Of a stretch of 17,281 nucleotides of DNA, positions 6,579-14,008 are shown piece by piece. The DNA comes from an uncultured Prosthecobacter sp. Lineage in GTDB: Bacteria; Verrucomicrobiota; Verrucomicrobiia; Verrucomicrobiales; Verrucomicrobiaceae. Every line of letters starts with the position of its first letter. Positions within the stretch are counted from its first letter, which is position 1. A model generated the notes under the pieces. It was given only the letters and a program-made list of their open reading frames with translations, had not been told where the DNA came from and searched no databases. A program made the position numbers and the translations under genes. The DNA lies in the NCBI GenBank assembly GCA_937941745.1, contig CALDGV010000837.1, positions 1 through 17,281 of the forward strand, read 5' to 3'.

Positions 6579-8126
6579 ATGACCTTTCGCTGCCTCCTTT
6601 TCTCTTCCTGCTGCGCCCTGGCAGGCGCGGATGACCTATTTGATGAGACCAAGGCCCGGACCTTCTTTGCCTTCGACACCGTTTCGATTCCGCACACGCA
6701 GAATTTAAAGCTGAAGATGCGCCGTCCAGAGCGTCATCCTGCCAATCCAGTGCTTCCAAGGGGAGCTCCAGGCACGCCCGATGCGCATGGAGTGCAATTT
6801 TATGGCTCCATCCTGAGGGATGGCGGCAAATACCGCATGTGGTATGTGGCCTTTGACGATGACCTGAACAACAAGGTCGCGTCCTCCCGCTGGCGACCGG
6901 CCTATGCCGAAAGCCAGGACGGCCTGAACTGGGTGAAGCCCGATCTGGGACTGGTGGAGTTTCACGGAAGCCGCAAAAACAACCTCGTGCACCTGGGGGA
7001 TGCGGCCTGCGGCTTTGTGAACCTGAAGGTCATCAAGGATGAGTCCGATCCTGACCCATCGCGGCGCTACAAGATGACCTCGCATGTCTATTTCCGGCAC
7101 AATACGAGGCTGGGAACTTTGCTGCCCTGGGTGAGTGCGGACGGTCTGACCTGGAAGCCAGTGAAAGAGATCAAGCCGTTGAAAGCGGAACTGCGCAAAG
7201 CCGACCTCCTGCTGCCCGGCGTTCATGTCGAGCCCTGTGGCGGTCTTTATCAATGGAACGGGCAGTTTGTTTTGACCGCCCAGAACGCATTGCCGGGCAT
7301 TCAGCAGTATCAGGGACGGGTGGTGAGGCTCTATCGCAGCCCTGATTTCGTGAACTGGTCCTCCACAAGCACGCTGGCTTTTGTGCGGACGCCGCAGCAC
7401 GTCTATCTGGGCGCTGGACGCAGCCGGGAAGGAGAGCAATGCCACGAAGGCATCAGTGTGTGGAACCGGAGCAACATGCTGCTCGGCATCTATGGCCGCT
7501 GGCATGGCGCGGCGGAGTGGAAAGGGGTGACCGTGGACCTGGGACTGGTCCTTTCCAACGATGGGGAGAACTTCCGCGAGCCAAGGCATGAGTGGACCTT
7601 TCTCAAACGAGGGCCTGATGGAGCCTGGGATCAGGGTGGCCTGCTGCAGGGCCAGGGTTTTGAGAACATCGGAGACCGGACGCTGATCTACTTCGGAGCC
7701 TGGGACCCTAGGGCGACGGGTGGCCCGGAAGTGCCACGGGGAGGCGTGGGCATTGCTTTTCTGCCGCGTGACCGTTTTGCCGACCTCATCATGGACACCA
7801 ACATGGAGGGGCCGGGAGATTACCAGCTGCCCCAGGCGACAGCGGAACTGATCACGGCCGCTTTTCCGCTGAAAAGGCCCGAGATTTACCTGAATGTGGA
7901 TGGCTTGGGTGCCGAAGCATCCTTGCGGGTGGAACTGCTGGATGAACTGGAGATACCTTTGCAGGCCTTCTCTGGATCGAAGGCAGCCCAGGTGAGCCAA
8001 AGCGGTTTTCAGGTGCCGGTGAAATGGCCAGCCGAAGCTGCGCTGCCGGAGCGAGCCCGTCTTCGCCTCGTGTTTGAAGGCAAACGGAGGCAGGACATCA
8101 AGCTCAGTGCCATCTATCTGCGCTGA
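6579..8126 (+). CDS. Secreted five-bladed beta-propeller glycoside-hydrolase-like protein
   Basis: A 515-residue exported protein resembling the GH32/GH43-type propeller proteins abundant in Planctomycetes and Verrucomicrobia. A short signal peptide (MTFRCLLFSSCCALA, cut near ALAGA) leads the mature chain. Family-like stretches are HPANPVLPRGAPGTPD near residue 53, the blade-type motif FYGSILRDGGKYRMWYVA, and repeated YAESQDGLNWVKPDLG / SADGLTWKPV / SNDGENF sequences, where S/Q-x-DGxxW/F marks successive propeller blades. A C-terminal beta-sandwich-like part (about 420-515) follows. Catalytic acids cannot be assigned without alignment, so it could bind rather than cleave glycans. A weak GAAGG-like element (GAAGG, 11 bases upstream) precedes the start. 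It is convergent with the oxidoreductase gene, only 8 bases between stops. Confidence 0.75.
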   Translation: MTFRCLLFSSCCALAGADDLFDETKARTFFAFDTVSIPHTQNLKLKMRRPERHPANPVLPRGAPGTPDAHGVQFYGSILRDGGKYRMWYVAFDDDLNNKVASSRWRPAYAESQDGLNWVKPDLGLVEFHGSRKNNLVHLGDAACGFVNLKVIKDESDPDPSRRYKMTSHVYFRHNTRLGTLLPWVSADGLTWKPVKEIKPLKAELRKADLLLPGVHVEPCGGLYQWNGQFVLTAQNALPGIQQYQGRVVRLYRSPDFVNWSSTSTLAFVRTPQHVYLGAGRSREGEQCHEGISVWNRSNMLLGIYGRWHGAAEWKGVTVDLGLVLSNDGENFREPRHEWTFLKRGPDGAWDQGGLLQGQGFENIGDRTLIYFGAWDPRATGGPEVPRGGVGIAFLPRDRFADLIMDTNMEGPGDYQLPQATAELITAAFPLKRPEIYLNVDGLGAEASLRVELLDELEIPLQAFSGSKAAQVSQSGFQVPVKWPAEAALPERARLRLVFEGKRRQDIKLSAIYLR

Positions 8127-8129
8127 TCA

Positions 8130-8144
8130 CCGTGCTAAACACGG
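8130..8144. terminator. Small symmetrical hairpin between convergent genes
   Basis: CCGTG (8130-8134) and CACGG (8140-8144) form a 5-bp stem around CTAAA, which holds the stop codon of the minus-strand oxidoreductase. It sits directly in the 8-base gap between two convergent stops. No T-run follows on either side, so a terminator role is only tentative. Confidence 0.25.
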
Positions 8145-9145
8145 ATGACGATCTTGCCGAAGTGCTGGCCGCTTTCGATGCGCCGGAAGGCGTCGGGTGC
8201 CTGATCCCACTCAAAAGTGCTGTCGATCACGGGATGCAGCTTCGCAGCCTCAACCTGCGTCAGCATCCGGGCAAACATGGCGCGTGACCCGACATAAATG
8301 CCATCGAGACGGATGCCTTTGCGCAGGATGCCTACGGTCTGGATTTCTCCGGAGGTGCCGGTGAGGACACCGATGAGGGCGATGTGACCACCGAAGCGCG
8401 TGGCCTTGATGGATCGGTTGAGTGTTTCGGGGCCGCCAATCTCCACCACGTGATCCACACCAACACCGCCGGTCTGCGCGAGTGCCCATTCGTCCCAGGC
8501 AGGATCCGTCTTGTAATTGTGAACGGCATCAGCGCCGAGAGCACGCAGTCGTTCCGTCTTGGCATTACTGCTGGTCGTGGCGAGCACACGAGCGCCCGCC
8601 TGTTTGGCGAACTGGAGGGCAAACACCGAAACGCCGCCTGTGCCCAGGATCAGCACTGTTTCACCCACCTGGAGCTGGGCACGCTCAAAGAGGGCATCCC
8701 AGGCAGTGACGGCTGCGCAGGGCAGGGTGGAGGCTTCTTCGAGGCTGAGATGCTCAGGCACCGGCAGCAGGCTGCTCGCAGGAAGACAGGCCAGTTCCCG
8801 TAAAAGGCCATCCACAGCTCCGCCAAGGGCCTGGCTGGCATGACCTTGGGTGAAACTGCCATCTAGCCAGGTTGGCATGAAGGGGATCACTACCCGCTGA
8901 CCGGTCGTCCAGCCGGTCACGCCCTCACCGACGGCCACAACTTCACCAGCACCATCCGAGCAGGGGATGCGCGGCACAGGGCCCGTCACTCCGCGGATGC
9001 CCATGACATTCATGTAGTCCCGGTAGTTGAGGCAGCAGGCACGGATGCGCACGAGCACTTCTCTAGGCCTGGGCGCTGGGTCGGGCAGACCGACCTGGCG
9101 GAGACAGGCGAGACCTTCCGTGCCGGTGATTTGGTAGGCTTTCAT
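8135..9145 (-). CDS. Zinc-independent MDR-family NAD(P)-dependent oxidoreductase
   Basis: Medium-chain dehydrogenase/reductase of the quinone-oxidoreductase-like branch, 336 residues; reduces or oxidises a small carbonyl, alcohol or quinone with NAD(P)H. The N-terminal GroES-like domain carries NYRDYMN, where zinc alcohol dehydrogenases have their catalytic Cys, and the GHE zinc motif is missing (DGAGEVVAVG instead). The structural four-Cys zinc loop is also absent. The Rossmann motif ILGTGGVSVFALQFAKQAGA fits NAD(P) binding, and LRALGADAVHNYK is typical of the family. The start at 9145 (MKAYQITG) was chosen because homologues begin M-K-A; the longer frame to 9466 would run through the tRNA gene. 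No Shine-Dalgarno is visible. It is monocistronic here; the substrate is unknown. Confidence 0.9.
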   Translation of the reverse strand: MKAYQITGTEGLACLRQVGLPDPAPRPREVLVRIRACCLNYRDYMNVMGIRGVTGPVPRIPCSDGAGEVVAVGEGVTGWTTGQRVVIPFMPTWLDGSFTQGHASQALGGAVDGLLRELACLPASSLLPVPEHLSLEEASTLPCAAVTAWDALFERAQLQVGETVLILGTGGVSVFALQFAKQAGARVLATTSSNAKTERLRALGADAVHNYKTDPAWDEWALAQTGGVGVDHVVEIGGPETLNRSIKATRFGGHIALIGVLTGTSGEIQTVGILRKGIRLDGIYVGSRAMFARMLTQVEAAKLHPVIDSTFEWDQAPDAFRRIESGQHFGKIVIRV

Positions 9146-9240
9146 GGCGCAGTTGTTAACGGCAGGCGGATGGAAGACAAGGCTCAAGGCGTTGAGTGCG
9201 GCGTCGTGCCCAGCTGCCTCGAAAAAGAACAAAACTCCGG

Positions 9241-9276
9241 TTGCATCCTGGGTGGACCCGCTATACTCCGCGCCCC
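9241..9276 (+). promoter_or_regulatory. Likely promoter of tRNA-Leu with GC-rich discriminator
   Basis: TATACT at 9262-9267 is a good -10 element and lies 25 bases before the tRNA start, leaving a short leader. TTGCAT at 9241-9246 is a partial -35 with a 15-base spacer. The bases after the -10, CCGCGCCCC (9268-9276), form the GC-rich discriminator that is characteristic of stringently controlled stable-RNA promoters. The element is seen; growth-rate control is inferred. Confidence 0.5.
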
Positions 9277-9292
9277 TGCAAAACGCAGCCCT

Positions 9293-9377
9293 GCTCGGGT
9301 GGCGGAATTGGTATACGCGCAAGACTAAGGATCTTGTGCCGAAAGGCTTAAGGGTTCGAGTCCCTTCCCGAGCACCA
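9293..9377 (+). tRNA. tRNA-Leu, anticodon AAG, CCA encoded
   Basis: Complete class II tRNA, 85 bases. The acceptor stem GCTCGGG (9293-9299) pairs with CCCGAGC (9367-9373), followed by discriminator A9374 and an encoded CCA (9375-9377). D stem GCG/CGC is 9302-9304/9316-9318. The anticodon stem CAAGA (9320-9324) pairs with TCTTG (9332-9336) around the seven-base loop CTAAGGA, so T33 is 9326 and the anticodon AAG is 9327-9329, with G37 after it. A long variable arm with GCC-GAAA-GGC and the T arm AAGGG-TTCGAGT-CCCTT complete the fold. The A73 discriminator and long variable arm agree with leucine identity. The unusual point is A34: it would read CUU directly and, if deaminated to inosine, also CUC and CUA. 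The gene stands alone between the oxidoreductase and oppA-like genes. Confidence 0.95.
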
Positions 9378-9395
9378 CTCTTCTTCTGAGGAGTG
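9376..9395 (+). terminator. Hairpin at the tRNA-Leu 3' end
   Basis: CACTCTTC (9376-9383) and GAGGAGTG (9388-9395) form an 8-bp stem with one G-T pair and a four-base loop. It begins inside the encoded CCA. No T-run follows (TCGCG), so it may act as a 3' processing signal or weak terminator rather than a standard one. Confidence 0.3.
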
Positions 9396-9464
9396 TCGCG
9401 TGCCGATGGCCCGCTGAATTGACAATCCGCGCTGTGGGTCCCACGCTCAACATTCTTGATCGTC

Positions 9465-11099
9465 ATGCGTGCCTGGATCGTCCGAATTCTCCTGCTTTGC
9501 GCCTTCGTGGCTTTCGCGGCTTGGTTTCACCTCAGCCGCTCACAGCGACCTCTGCGGGTGGATGTGGCCTCACGCGATGGACGCCTCATCCTCGGCAATG
9601 GCACAGAGCCCGCCACCCTGGATCCCTCCATCGCCACAGGTGCGCCGGAGCATCATATTTTCGATGCCTTGTTTGAGGGGTTGGTGGCCACCACCGTCGA
9701 GGATCCTGATGCCAATGGCCCGGGTGTCGCCACCCACTGGGACACCTCTGATTTCACCACCTGGACCTTCCACCTGCGCAAGGATGCGAAATGGAGCGAT
9801 GGAGTGCCGCTGACTGCGCATGATTTCGTCTGGTCCTTCCAGCGGATTCTCTCTCCCGCACTGGCGGCTGAATATGCGCAGATGCTCTATTCCATGAAGG
9901 GAGCGCGGGAGTTCAATGAAGGAAAGACCACGGATTTTTCCGCCGTCGGAGCCCTGGCTGTGGATGCACACACTCTGCGCATCATTTTGGAAGGTCCGGC
10001 ACCCTATTTCCCTTCCATGCTCAAACATTACGCATGGCATCCGGTGCCCCGGCACGTGATCGAAAGGTTTGGCAGCATGACGGACCGGGACACGAAGTGG
10101 ACGCGGGCGGGCAATCTGGTGGGGAATGGCCCGTTCAAGCTCAGGGAATGGCGATTCACGCACAGCATCACGGTCGAGCGGAATCCCCACTACTGGGATG
10201 CTGCCAGAGTGAAGCTTAACGAGATCGTCTTCATTCCGATTGTCAGCGATGCCACCGAGGAGCGCGCCTTTCGTGATGGCCAGATCCACAAGACGGAAAC
10301 GCTACCTCTGGCCCAGGTGCCGGTGTATCGCGAGAAGCACCCTGAGCTCTTCCATGAAAACCCGCTGCTCAGCACCTATTTCTACCGGGTGAACGTCACC
10401 AAGCCGCCGATGAACAATCCGCTGGTGCGCAAGGCCCTGGCGCTCTCCATCGATCGTTCTGGTCTCATCCGCCATGTGCTGCGTGCCGGGCAGAAGCCGG
10501 CGACGGGCTTCACTCCTCCGGGGGCTGGAGAAGGCTACACGCCCCCCGATGTGCTGCGCTTTGATCCTGACCGTGCCCGCCAGTTGCTCGCAGAGGCCGG
10601 GTATCCGGGAGGCAGAGGTTTCCCAAAGTTTGAAATTCTCATCAACACCAGTGAGGCGCACAGGACCATCGCTGAAGCTGTTCAGGAGATGTGGAAAAAG
10701 AATCTCGGCATCCAGGTGGCGGTGCTGAACCAGGATTGGGGCGTCTATCTCAATTCCCAGAAGAACCTGCAGTATGACATCAGCCGTGCCGGCTGGGTGG
10801 GCGACTACCTCGATCCTTTCACCTTCCTCAGCCTCTGGCAGACCGGTGATGGAAACAACCAGACCGGCTGGAGCCATTCGCGCTACGACCAGCTCATGGC
10901 CGCTTCTTTGCGCGAGCCGGATGCCGCGAAACGTCTGGCGATCCTGCATGAGGCGGAGAGCCTGCTTCTCGATGAACTGCCGGTGCTGCCAATCTACTGG
11001 TATGTCCGCAACTACCTTCTCCGGCCCGAGGTCAAGGGTTTGAAGCCCTCTCTTCTGGAGCATCACTGCTACAAGGCCCTCTCCTTGGAGGTGAAGTAA
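9465..11099 (+). CDS. Oligopeptide-type ABC transporter substrate-binding protein (OppA/SBP_bac_5)
   Basis: Extracytoplasmic solute-binding protein of cluster C, 544 residues, which captures peptides (or, in some relatives, other solutes) and passes them to an ABC permease. An N-terminal hydrophobic segment after Arg2 (VRILLLCAFVAFAAWF) is an export signal or membrane anchor; there is no lipobox, unlike Gram-positive OppA. Family landmarks are GTEPATLDPSIATG near the mature N-terminus, TWTFHLRKDAKWSDGVPLTAHDFVWSF written here only in part (WTFHLRKDAKWSDG), GNGPFKLREW, VRKALALSIDR and the C-terminal PVLPIYWY. An in-frame TTG at 9456 is an alternative start. No opp permease or ATPase genes flank it, so the transporter core is encoded elsewhere. 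Its stop is 10 bases from that of the converging TPR gene. Peptide specificity is inferred from family only. Confidence 0.92.
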   Translation: MRAWIVRILLLCAFVAFAAWFHLSRSQRPLRVDVASRDGRLILGNGTEPATLDPSIATGAPEHHIFDALFEGLVATTVEDPDANGPGVATHWDTSDFTTWTFHLRKDAKWSDGVPLTAHDFVWSFQRILSPALAAEYAQMLYSMKGAREFNEGKTTDFSAVGALAVDAHTLRIILEGPAPYFPSMLKHYAWHPVPRHVIERFGSMTDRDTKWTRAGNLVGNGPFKLREWRFTHSITVERNPHYWDAARVKLNEIVFIPIVSDATEERAFRDGQIHKTETLPLAQVPVYREKHPELFHENPLLSTYFYRVNVTKPPMNNPLVRKALALSIDRSGLIRHVLRAGQKPATGFTPPGAGEGYTPPDVLRFDPDRARQLLAEAGYPGGRGFPKFEILINTSEAHRTIAEAVQEMWKKNLGIQVAVLNQDWGVYLNSQKNLQYDISRAGWVGDYLDPFTFLSLWQTGDGNNQTGWSHSRYDQLMAASLREPDAAKRLAILHEAESLLLDELPVLPIYWYVRNYLLRPEVKGLKPSLLEHHCYKALSLEVK

Positions 11100-11109
11100 C
11101 TGCTGAGGA

Positions 11110-12831
11110 TTATTTGGCCTCTTCCAAGCCGGCGGTGATGCGCTGGAGCAGCTTGCTGTCCGTGGGCTTCATGTCCCGCGCCTTGATGAACCATTCCCGC
11201 GCCTTGGCCTTGTCGCCCAGCTTGAGGTGGGTCTGGGCGATGTGCTCGATGATTTCGGCATCATCCGGCTCAGGATTGGGGAGCAGAGCCAGGGCGCGCT
11301 CCAACTCGATCAGGGCATGGGCGTAGTCCCCTTTTTTGAAATGCCACCAGCCGAGGCTGTCCACATAAGCGGCCTTGTCGGGCTGCAGTTCATTGGCCTT
11401 TCGAATCAGTTCTCCCGCCTTGTCGAGATGCTTGCCCAGTTCGAGCCACATGTAGCCGAGGTAGTTCATGGTGTTGGCAGCATCCTCGATCTCGTCCTTC
11501 GGGGTGAGGGTGATTGCCTTCTCAAACATCTTTGCCGCCTCGTCATGACGGCCTCCACGCTCCAGCGTGAGTCCAAACTGGAAGTAAAAGCGGTGGTTCA
11601 CCAGCTCCGCCTGGCCATTTTCCGCCATGGCGGCGGCTTTTTCCATCGACTGGATGGCCTTCTCCCACCGTTGCAGGCTTCGTTGCGCAAAAGCGGCGTG
11701 AATGTGGAAGATGGGGTTGTCTGGATAGAGCCTGGTGGTGCGTTCACAAAGCTGGATCAGCTTCTCATGGAGTTGTGATTGAAGGAGGAGCTGCCCCAGG
11801 GCCTGATACTCCGCGGCATCCCCACCTCCAATGCGGATGGCAGCCTCCAAATGTGGGACGGCACGCGCCCACTCCTCCTTTTCCTCATAGGCCTGCACCA
11901 GCAGCCGACGTTGTTCGACATCGTTGGGCGCCTGCTCCACAATCTTCTCCAGCAGTGCCAGCGCCTTTTCCTTCTCGTCTGCGGATTGATGCAGGCGGTA
12001 GAGGATCTTTCGGGCCTGGAGGTTGCCGCTTTGCTCGGAGATCTTCTCACAAAGGTTCCTGGCCTGGTCGAGCTGGTTGGTCAGCACATAATACTGGGCC
12101 ACATCCAGCCTGATCGGGTCTCCATCTGCTCCTGGCACGGCGTGGAGCAGGGCACGCTCAAAGAAGAGATTCACCTTCCGGGTATGCACCTCGCGCACCT
12201 CGGTCTGCCCCAGGGGCCAGACTTCCTGCGCGGCACGACCCAGTTCCAGCCACCAGCGGGCGCTTTTCACCTCCTGTCTGGCCGCCTCATCAAGGATTGC
12301 CACGGCCTCGTTGCGCCTCTCCTGGCTCAAATGCTGGAGCACGGCAAAACCAATCACCTCAGATCGCTTGGGGAAGCGCTTCACCAACTGATCCACAAGC
12401 TGATGGGTGCGGTCTTTCTCGAAGGGATCGTCTGAAACGTAGGTGTCGAGAAAGCGGATGAGGTTGATGTAAACGGCAGGATCCTCAGGCCGGAGTGTCA
12501 CGGCCGTTTCCAGCAGGGCCACGGCCTGCTCACGACCTTGATAATGATAGGCCAGTTCGGCCGTGTGGCTGGCGAGTTCGGGATTCGCGGGATCGACCTT
12601 CACCACTTCCAGGTAGTGCCGGAGCGCTTCACGCATTTTGCCCGCCTTTTCGAACTGGAGCGCCGTGGCGTAATGGGCCATCGCTTGCGCCAGAACCTCG
12701 CTCTGGGTGTTGAGAACCAGATCTGCAGGAGGAGGCGTGATCTTGGGCAATGAAAGATCCGCCTGCGGGGCTGCTCCGTGCGTTTGGGCCAGCAAAGCGC
12801 TGATAACGAACGCTGCAGAGCAAGGGAGCAT
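11110..12831 (-). CDS. Secreted tetratricopeptide-repeat protein
   Basis: A 573-residue TPR solenoid, probably exported, used for protein-protein contacts. The start at 12831 gives MLPCSAAFVISALLAQTHGA, a short hydrophobic signal; a TTG just upstream (giving an added MSARLAG) is an alternative that supplies a positive charge. The longest frame starts at 12906, but that would translate a rho-independent terminator, so it is rejected. TPR units recur through the chain: AGKMREALRHYLEVVKVDPANPE, EKALALLEKIVEQAPND, WEKAIQSMEKAAAMAENG, HDEAAKMFEKAITLTPKDE, and the C-terminal pair around YVDSLGWWHFKKGDY and HIAQTHLKLGDKAKAREWF. The last pair is typical of TPR proteins that follow a DSLGW motif in outer-membrane or secretion-linked families. 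No catalytic domain is seen. Partner unknown. It is convergent with the oppA-like gene. Confidence 0.85.
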   Translation of the reverse strand: MLPCSAAFVISALLAQTHGAAPQADLSLPKITPPPADLVLNTQSEVLAQAMAHYATALQFEKAGKMREALRHYLEVVKVDPANPELASHTAELAYHYQGREQAVALLETAVTLRPEDPAVYINLIRFLDTYVSDDPFEKDRTHQLVDQLVKRFPKRSEVIGFAVLQHLSQERRNEAVAILDEAARQEVKSARWWLELGRAAQEVWPLGQTEVREVHTRKVNLFFERALLHAVPGADGDPIRLDVAQYYVLTNQLDQARNLCEKISEQSGNLQARKILYRLHQSADEKEKALALLEKIVEQAPNDVEQRRLLVQAYEEKEEWARAVPHLEAAIRIGGGDAAEYQALGQLLLQSQLHEKLIQLCERTTRLYPDNPIFHIHAAFAQRSLQRWEKAIQSMEKAAAMAENGQAELVNHRFYFQFGLTLERGGRHDEAAKMFEKAITLTPKDEIEDAANTMNYLGYMWLELGKHLDKAGELIRKANELQPDKAAYVDSLGWWHFKKGDYAHALIELERALALLPNPEPDDAEIIEHIAQTHLKLGDKAKAREWFIKARDMKPTDSKLLQRITAGLEEAK

Positions 12832-12850
12832 TCCAGCTAGACGTGCAGAC

Positions 12851-12899
12851 AAAAAGCCTCCGCCGGCGAATGAAGGGGTTCGATTCGCGGGGCGGAGGC
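12851..12899 (-). terminator. Rho-independent terminator after the bS22-like gene
   Basis: On the minus strand GCCTCCGCC (12899-12891) pairs perfectly with GGCGGAGGC (12864-12856), an inner ATTCGC/GCGAAT arm (12888-12883 with 12871-12866) extends the stem, the loop is 11 bases, and a TTTTT run follows at 12855-12851. This is a textbook intrinsic terminator for the trpE-hisG-small-protein unit. It lies 24 bases downstream of the small gene's stop and upstream of the chosen TPR start. Confidence 0.88.
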
Positions 12900-12915
12900 A
12901 GATCATGCTGACGAG

Positions 12916-12928
12916 CCTAACGGTTAGG
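12916..12928. other. Short palindrome over the small gene's stop codon
   Basis: CCTAAC (12916-12921), one base, then GTTAGG (12923-12928): a 6-bp inverted repeat with an almost absent loop that covers the TAA stop (12926-12924) of the bS22-like gene. It could be a protein-binding dyad or a minor cruciform; it is too short-looped for a stable RNA hairpin of full length. Meaning unknown. Confidence 0.4.
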
Positions 12929-13028
12929 ACTTGTAGCGCAAACGCTTCTTATGGCGGTTGGCGCGCATGCGCTTCTTCCGCTTGTGCTTGTTGATCTTCG
13001 TCTTTCTGCGCTTTTTGAGCGATCCCAT
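12924..13028 (-). CDS. 34-residue basic protein of the bS22 / mS38 (AURKAIP1-COX24) family
   Basis: A very small gene: ATG at 13028, TAA at 12926-12924. The peptide starts MGSLKKRRKTKINKHKRKK and continues RMRANRHKKRLRYKS; over half of its residues are Lys, Arg or His. The MGS-x-KKRR-x-K-(I/M)-x-KHK/KKHRK-x-(R/L) pattern matches the short AURKAIP1/COX24-domain proteins, which include actinobacterial small-subunit protein bS22 and mitochondrial mS38, both bound deep in the 30S/28S subunit. A ribosomal role here is therefore inferred from the family. It lies 36 bases after hisG on the same strand and 24 bases before a strong terminator, so it is the last gene of the unit. No Shine-Dalgarno is visible (AACCCGAGAAAACCACCAAC precedes the start). 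Its composition makes a chance open frame very unlikely. Confidence 0.88.
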   Translation of the reverse strand: MGSLKKRRKTKINKHKRKKRMRANRHKKRLRYKS

Positions 13029-13064
13029 GTTGGTGGTTTTCTCGGGTTGTTTGGTTTGGGTCCG

Positions 13065-13949
13065 TTAGTGGACGATTTTGTTCAGCGGGTACTCGACGAT
13101 GCCTTCGGCACCCAGTGATTTAAGCCGCGGAATGATCACGCGGACGACAGATTCGGGAATGACCGTCTCCACGGCCACCCATTCCGGAGTGGCGAGTTGG
13201 GAGACGGTCGGGGAGCGTTCGCTAGGAAGGGTCTTCACGACCTCGCTAAGTGAATTAGCCGGCACGTTCATCTTCAGGCCGACCTTGTCGCGGGCCTCCA
13301 GAGCACCTTTGAGGAGCATCACCAGCGTCTCCATCTTCTCGCGCTTCCACGCGTCGGCAAAGGCGGACTTGCTGGACACAAACTGGGGGTAGCTCTCCAT
13401 GAGCGTGTCCACAATGCGAAGCTTGTTGGCGCGCAGGGAACTGCCGGTCTCTGTGATGTCCACGATGGCGTCCACAAGCTCCGGCACTTTCACTTCAGTG
13501 GCACCCCAGCTGAATTCGACTTCGGCTTTCACGCCGTGCTTCGCCAAGTAGGCCTTGGTCATGTCCACGGCCTCGGTGGCGATGCGCTTGCCTTCCAGGT
13601 CCTTCACGGTTTTCACCGGGGAGTCATCTGGAACCACCAGCACCCAGCGGGTTGGCTTGGAGGTGGCCTTGGAATAGCGGAGGTCGGTCAGCACCTCCAC
13701 AAGAGCGTTGTTTTCGGCAATCCAGTCTTTTCCGGTGATCCCGCAGTCGAGGAAGCCATGGTCCACGTAGCGGCCGATCTCCTGAGCACGCAGAAGGCGA
13801 AGCTCCAGCTCTTCATCGTCCACCGTTGGCCGGTAGGAGCGGGAGGAAACCACAATGTTGAATCCCGCGCGCTTGAAGAGCTCAAGCGTCGGCTCCTGGA
13901 GGCTGCCCTTGGGCAGGCCGAGGCGGAGGGTGTTTTTCGATTCAGACAT
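13065..13949 (-). CDS. hisG: ATP phosphoribosyltransferase, long form
   Basis: First enzyme of histidine biosynthesis: condenses ATP with PRPP to N1-(5-phosphoribosyl)-ATP in the cytoplasm. At 294 residues it is the long form, with its own C-terminal ACT-like regulatory domain (about residues 215-294), so it should not need HisZ and should be inhibited by histidine (family knowledge). The start at 13949 ([17 protein letters not shown]) was chosen because GLPKGSL, at residues 11-17, sits near the N-terminus in all relatives; the longer frame adds 17 unsupported residues. The PRPP-binding loop [13 protein letters not shown] is at 160-172. No other his genes are nearby, which is common outside enterobacteria. 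It lies 59 bases after the UPF0104 gene and 36 before the bS22-like gene. No Shine-Dalgarno precedes it. Confidence 0.96.
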   Translation of the reverse strand: MSESKNTLRLGLPKGSLQEPTLELFKRAGFNIVVSSRSYRPTVDDEELELRLLRAQEIGRYVDHGFLDCGITGKDWIAENNALVEVLTDLRYSKATSKPTRWVLVVPDDSPVKTVKDLEGKRIATEAVDMTKAYLAKHGVKAEVEFSWGATEVKVPELVDAIVDITETGSSLRANKLRIVDTLMESYPQFVSSKSAFADAWKREKMETLVMLLKGALEARDKVGLKMNVPANSLSEVVKTLPSERSPTVSQLATPEWVAVETVIPESVVRVIIPRLKSLGAEGIVEYPLNKIVH

Positions 13950-14008
13950 GTGGGGGAGGGAAAAAGGGCGCGCAGAGTAGCGGAGTTTGGCCGAGTGCAA
14001 AGGGGAAT

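Noticed and set aside
6705..8000. 431-residue minus-strand open frame opposite the propeller protein
   Set aside because: It is a shadow of the plus-strand gene, which has a signal peptide and family motifs.
9419..9424. Perfect TTGACA before the oppA-like gene
   Set aside because: No acceptable -10 hexamer lies 16-18 bases downstream, so a promoter could not be supported.
9376..9464. tRNA 3' end as an integration (att) site
   Set aside because: No integrase, phage gene or direct repeat of the tRNA end was seen in the window.
8135..9466. Longer oxidoreductase start giving 443 residues
   Set aside because: The extra 107 residues would be read antisense through the tRNA-Leu gene, and the family starts at MKAYQ.
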